NCBI RefSeq assembly: GCF_004920835.1
Contig: NZ_QFHO01000016.1
Coordinates: 1 to 64,000, forward strand
Source of the DNA: Stenotrophomonas maltophilia
GTDB lineage: Bacteria > Pseudomonadota > Gammaproteobacteria > Xanthomonadales > Xanthomonadaceae
Direction of reading: 5' to 3'
DNA: 64,000 bases
Positions within the stretch are counted from its first letter, which is position 1, and every line of letters starts with the position of its first letter. The notes under the pieces were generated by a model. It worked only from the letters and a program-made list of their open reading frames with translations, did no database searches and was not told the origin of the DNA. The position numbers were made by a program, and so were the translations under genes. Positions 61,664 to 64,000 of this stretch are shown here, piece after piece.

Positions 61664-62665
61664 ATGCGCCGGACGCTCTTGCCTGCCTGCCTGCTACTGG
61701 CAGCCGCCCCCTTGTCTGCGGCTGCCGCCGAAGCCTGCGATGTACCGCCACGCTTTGGCCTGAGCCCCTTGGCGGTGGCCATCCGCAATACTGCCTGCAA
61801 CGAACACCGTCTGTGGTACCGGCCCTTCATCGACCGTGATGGCCGCGCCGCAAGCCTCAGCGTCACCGAAGCCGAAAGCGATCACCTGGCCGACAACGGG
61901 CTGATCGCCTGGCAGCGCGTGGCCGGCTACTGGCGCAACAGCGGCACGCTCAACGCGATGGGCAGCATCGTGGGCGCCAGCAGCTGTCTGGCACCTCTGG
62001 GCACGCGCTACACCGACAGCGACTGCCGCGCCTTCCTGATCGACAACCCGTGGTCGGCCGCGTTCATTTCCTGGGTAATGGTGCAGTCCGGTGTTCCCGG
62101 CTTCAACACGTCGCCACGCCACATCGACTACATCCGTGCCGCCTACCAGGGTGGCCCGTCGGGCGTGCCCTACCGGCTGGTCGACCCCGCCACGGCCAAA
62201 CCCGCGCCGGGCGACCTACTGTGCTTCCTGCGCGACCGCAGCAGCACGCTCAGCTACGGCGGGCTGGTGCAGGCGCTGGGCAACGGTTCGGTCGGCCACT
62301 GGAAGTCGCACTGCGAGGTCGTGGTCGCGGCCAATCTCGGCGGCGACCAGACCCTGTACCTGATCGGTGGCAACGTCATGAACACCGTGGCGATGCGCCT
62401 GCTGCCGCTCGACCGCACCGGACTGATCAAGCTGCCGCCCGCGCGCGAACGCAACAGCACCGGCATCGACCCCAGCTGCACGCCGGGCCGCGAGGACGAG
62501 TGCAGCTTCAACCGCCAGGACTGGGCGGCGCTGCTGCAGTTGACCGCAACTGCGCCGTCGGTGATGCCCACACCAACAGCGACGCCGATGCAGCCCTCAC
62601 CCGCGCCACAGCCGGTCGTCATACCGCCGCAACCGGTCTCTGGTGGCCCGCAGCCAACGCATTGA
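61664..62665 (+). CDS. DUF2272 exported protein
   Basis: Protein of 333 aa. Signal peptide MRRTLLPACLLLAAAP..SAAAAE, then the DUF2272 domain (WYRPFIDRDG, NPWSAAFISWVMVQSGV, GDLLCFLRDRS, GHWKSHCEVVVAA). The AAFISW, GDL and SHCEVV spacing resembles an NlpC/CHAP-like peptidase fold, so a wall hydrolase role is possible. A Pro-rich tail (residues 300-333) ends it. Confidence 0.82.
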   Translation: MRRTLLPACLLLAAAPLSAAAAEACDVPPRFGLSPLAVAIRNTACNEHRLWYRPFIDRDGRAASLSVTEAESDHLADNGLIAWQRVAGYWRNSGTLNAMGSIVGASSCLAPLGTRYTDSDCRAFLIDNPWSAAFISWVMVQSGVPGFNTSPRHIDYIRAAYQGGPSGVPYRLVDPATAKPAPGDLLCFLRDRSSTLSYGGLVQALGNGSVGHWKSHCEVVVAANLGGDQTLYLIGGNVMNTVAMRLLPLDRTGLIKLPPARERNSTGIDPSCTPGREDECSFNRQDWAALLQLTATAPSVMPTPTATPMQPSPAPQPVVIPPQPVSGGPQPTH

Positions 62666-62732
62666 ATCCGGCGCTTGATCCAGCGCGCGTTCGCCGCCAT
62701 CTTTGCAGGATCGACACCTGACGGCTGACGCC

Positions 62733-63083
62733 ATGCCCACCCTGCTGCTGTTGCTGATTGCCGGCGGAATCATCTACTTCTTCTGGAACGCCGCGCGTTC
62801 GGCTGCCGAGCGCGCGGTCGAACTGGGCCGCAACGCCTGCCGTGCCGCCGATGTGCAATGGCTGGACCAGGCGGTGCACGCTACCGGCCTGCGCCTGTCG
62901 CGCGGCGAGGACGGCCGGCTCGGTTTCGAGCGCACCTTCAAGTTCGAGTATTCCTACGATGGCATCGACCGCCATGTGGGGCGCATGGTGCTGCGCGGCG
63001 ATCAGCTGATTTCGTTCACTGGCCCGGGCGCGGCGCGAATCAGCCAGATCCGCGCGGACGTGGATGATGCCGAAGACATCTAG
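62733..63083 (+). CDS. DUF3301 membrane protein
   Basis: Protein of 116 aa. One N-terminal TM (MPTLLLLLIAGGIIYFFWN), then a cytoplasmic or periplasmic part with KFEYSYDGIDRHVGRMVLRG, typical of DUF3301. Function unknown. Confidence 0.85.
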   Translation: MPTLLLLLIAGGIIYFFWNAARSAAERAVELGRNACRAADVQWLDQAVHATGLRLSRGEDGRLGFERTFKFEYSYDGIDRHVGRMVLRGDQLISFTGPGAARISQIRADVDDAEDI

Positions 63084-63086
63084 GCG

Positions 63087-63110
63087 GTAGCGCCGGGCCA
63101 TGCCCGGCGA
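63087..63110. repeat. SMAG-type repeat, single
   Basis: GTAGCGCCGGGCCATGCCCGGCGA, the same element as at 58236, starting 4 bases after the DUF3301 stop. Confidence 0.75.
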
Positions 63111-63196
63111 GCACAGCGGCATCGGTGTGCCGACCAACGATCGGCACCCACCCCATCTCGCCCCCACAACCTGACGGCACCGGCGCTACGCCATCA

Positions 63197-63232
63197 AACG
63201 AAAAACGCCGCCCTTGAGGGGCGGCGTCGGAG
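63197..63232 (-). terminator. Terminator of sspA-sspB
   Basis: CGCCGCCC / GGGGCGGCG stem, loop TTGA, followed on the minus strand by TTTTTCGTTT, 4 bases after the sspB stop. Confidence 0.9.
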
Positions 63233-63235
63233 AGG

Positions 63236-63688
63236 TTACTTGACCACGCGCAGGTTCGGGCGCCCCTTCGGCGGCGGACTGGCCGGCGGCGTATCGTCCG
63301 GTGGCGTGTCTTCGTCGTGCAGCAGTTCGTCGCTGGTCGGCGCGGTTTCGGCGCCGGGAATGTCATCCGGCAACGCCATGCCCTGCCCGGTCTCGCGGGC
63401 GTAGACGGCCAGCACGGCGCTGATCGGCACCTGCACCGGATAGCTGGTGCCAGAGAAGCGCGCCGAGAAGCTCACCATCTCGTTGTCGATCATCAGCCGC
63501 ACGACGGCGCGCTCGGCGATGTTGAGCACCACCCGGCCATCCTTGACCGCCGAAGGCGGGACCTGCACGCCGGGGACGCCGGCGTCGACCAGGATGTGCG
63601 GGGTCAGCTGGTTGTCGTTGATCCATTCCACCAGCGCCCGCAGCAGGTACGGGCGGTGGCTGGTCATGTGGAAGAAGTCTTCGGTCAT
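63236..63688 (-). CDS. sspB: ClpXP specificity-enhancing factor SspB
   Basis: Protein of 150 aa from ATG 63688; ATG 63667 (MTSHRPYLLRALVEW) is also possible and closer to the E. coli start. The SspB fold is clear (RPYLLRALVEWINDNQLTPHI, PGVQVP, GRVVLNIAERAV), and the C-terminus GRPNLRVVK is the ClpX-docking motif of SspB. Adaptor that delivers ssrA-tagged proteins to ClpXP. Downstream of sspA. Confidence 0.93.
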   Translation of the reverse strand: MTEDFFHMTSHRPYLLRALVEWINDNQLTPHILVDAGVPGVQVPPSAVKDGRVVLNIAERAVVRLMIDNEMVSFSARFSGTSYPVQVPISAVLAVYARETGQGMALPDDIPGAETAPTSDELLHDEDTPPDDTPPASPPPKGRPNLRVVK

Positions 63689-63730
63689 GCGTGAAGTGTA
63701 CGCGCCCGGCGCCCTGCCTGGGCAGATCGC

Positions 63731-63752
63731 CTGCACGCCGGTCGGCGTGCAG
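63731..63752. repeat. Perfect inverted repeat between sspA and sspB
   Basis: CTGCACGCCG / CGGCGTGCAG with only GT between them, within an 84-base gap. Too short a loop for a usual terminator; may be an mRNA stabiliser or a partial operon break. Confidence 0.6.
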
Positions 63753-63772
63753 ACGGGTAATCGCGCACCGGA

Positions 63773-64000
63773 TCAGACCGGCAGATCGCGCAGTTTCTTT
63801 TCCTGTTCGGTCAGGCTGCGGATGAAACCAGGGTGACGGAAGATGCGGTTGCCGTAGTCCTCGATCGCCTTGCCGTCCTTCGGCAGCGGCACATCCAGCG
63901 ACTGCAGGCGCCAGATGATCGGGGCCATCGCGCAGTCGGCCAGGCTCATTTCCGGATTGAGGAAGAATTTGCTGGCCTTGAACAGTGGCAGCGAAGCCGT
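63773..64000 (-). CDS. sspA: Stringent starvation protein SspA, C-terminal part
   Basis: The last 75 residues of a glutathione-transferase-fold protein (KFFLNPEMSLADCAMAPIIW, DYGNRIFRHPGFIRSLTEQE). Lies just upstream of sspB, as in E. coli. Cut off by the window edge at 64000, so the N-terminal thioredoxin-like domain is not seen. RNA-polymerase-associated regulator of stationary-phase genes. Confidence 0.88.
   Translation of the reverse strand, partial: TASLPLFKASKFFLNPEMSLADCAMAPIIWRLQSLDVPLPKDGKAIEDYGNRIFRHPGFIRSLTEQEKKLRDLPV

Overview
The window is 64 kb of GC-rich chromosomal DNA from a gammaproteobacterium of the Xanthomonadaceae, most likely Stenotrophomonas (S. maltophilia group). 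This is inferred from GTAG-headed short palindromes of the SMAG type (near 2.2, 2.7, 58.2 and 63.1 kb), an Oar-like TonB-dependent receptor, the comEC-exbBD-msbA-lpxK-kdsB order and a BLUF/HemN/truncated-globin block. No rRNA, CRISPR array, intact insertion sequence or complete prophage was seen. Coding is dense and mostly on the minus strand between 16.8 and 57 kb.

Layout. 0-6.4 kb: small membrane protein, FKBP lipoprotein, flavoprotein, GNAT acetyltransferase, FMN-binding glutamate-synthase-like enzyme, a nucleotide-sugar dehydrogenase and a BLUF photoreceptor. 6.5-10.3 kb: tRNA-Leu, then a micro-oxic block (hemN, truncated globin, CcoG-like Fe-S membrane protein) with two Anr/FNR boxes. 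10.3-16.6 kb: a patchy segment with a divergent Cro/CI-like regulator pair, a fluoride riboswitch plus crcB, AraC and ArsR regulators, a hydrolase, a Cys-rich exported mini-protein and two gene remnants. 16.8-25.2 kb: tRNA-Cys and four near-identical tRNA-Gly(GCC) genes, between which lie small membrane proteins, a four-gene exporter operon and an FAD oxidoreductase. 25.3-36.8 kb: a run of ten co-oriented genes from comEC down to pgsA, joining lipid A-core export, KDO activation, DNA uptake, nucleotide excision repair and phospholipid synthesis. 36.9-40.8 kb: two-component system with a divergent MipA-like porin, then small genes. 40.9-44.1 kb: two tRNA-Val, uvrB, an orphan pseudopilin and tRNA-Asn. 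44.1-51.1 kb: the minor-pilin operon fimU-pilV-pilW-pilX-pilY1-pilE. 51.2-56.3 kb: ppnN with an unusual leader, then the Oar-like receptor. 56.4-64 kb: SDR, glutaredoxin, sodB, CMD protein, purEK, Trm112-like/nadC, DUF2272 and DUF3301 proteins, sspB and the 3' end of sspA.

Most notable. The 5' leader of ppnN (about 52.72-52.83 kb) has its own promoter-like hexamers, a rho-independent terminator before the start codon, and an upstream segment that is perfectly complementary over 8 nt to the terminator. This is the arrangement of an attenuator or riboswitch; a free-standing sRNA is the alternative. Second, the uvrC-pgsA-tRNA-Gly-tRNA-Cys-tRNA-Leu order known from enterobacteria is present but broken up, with gene cargo between tRNA copies and the Leu gene inverted and displaced by about 10 kb.
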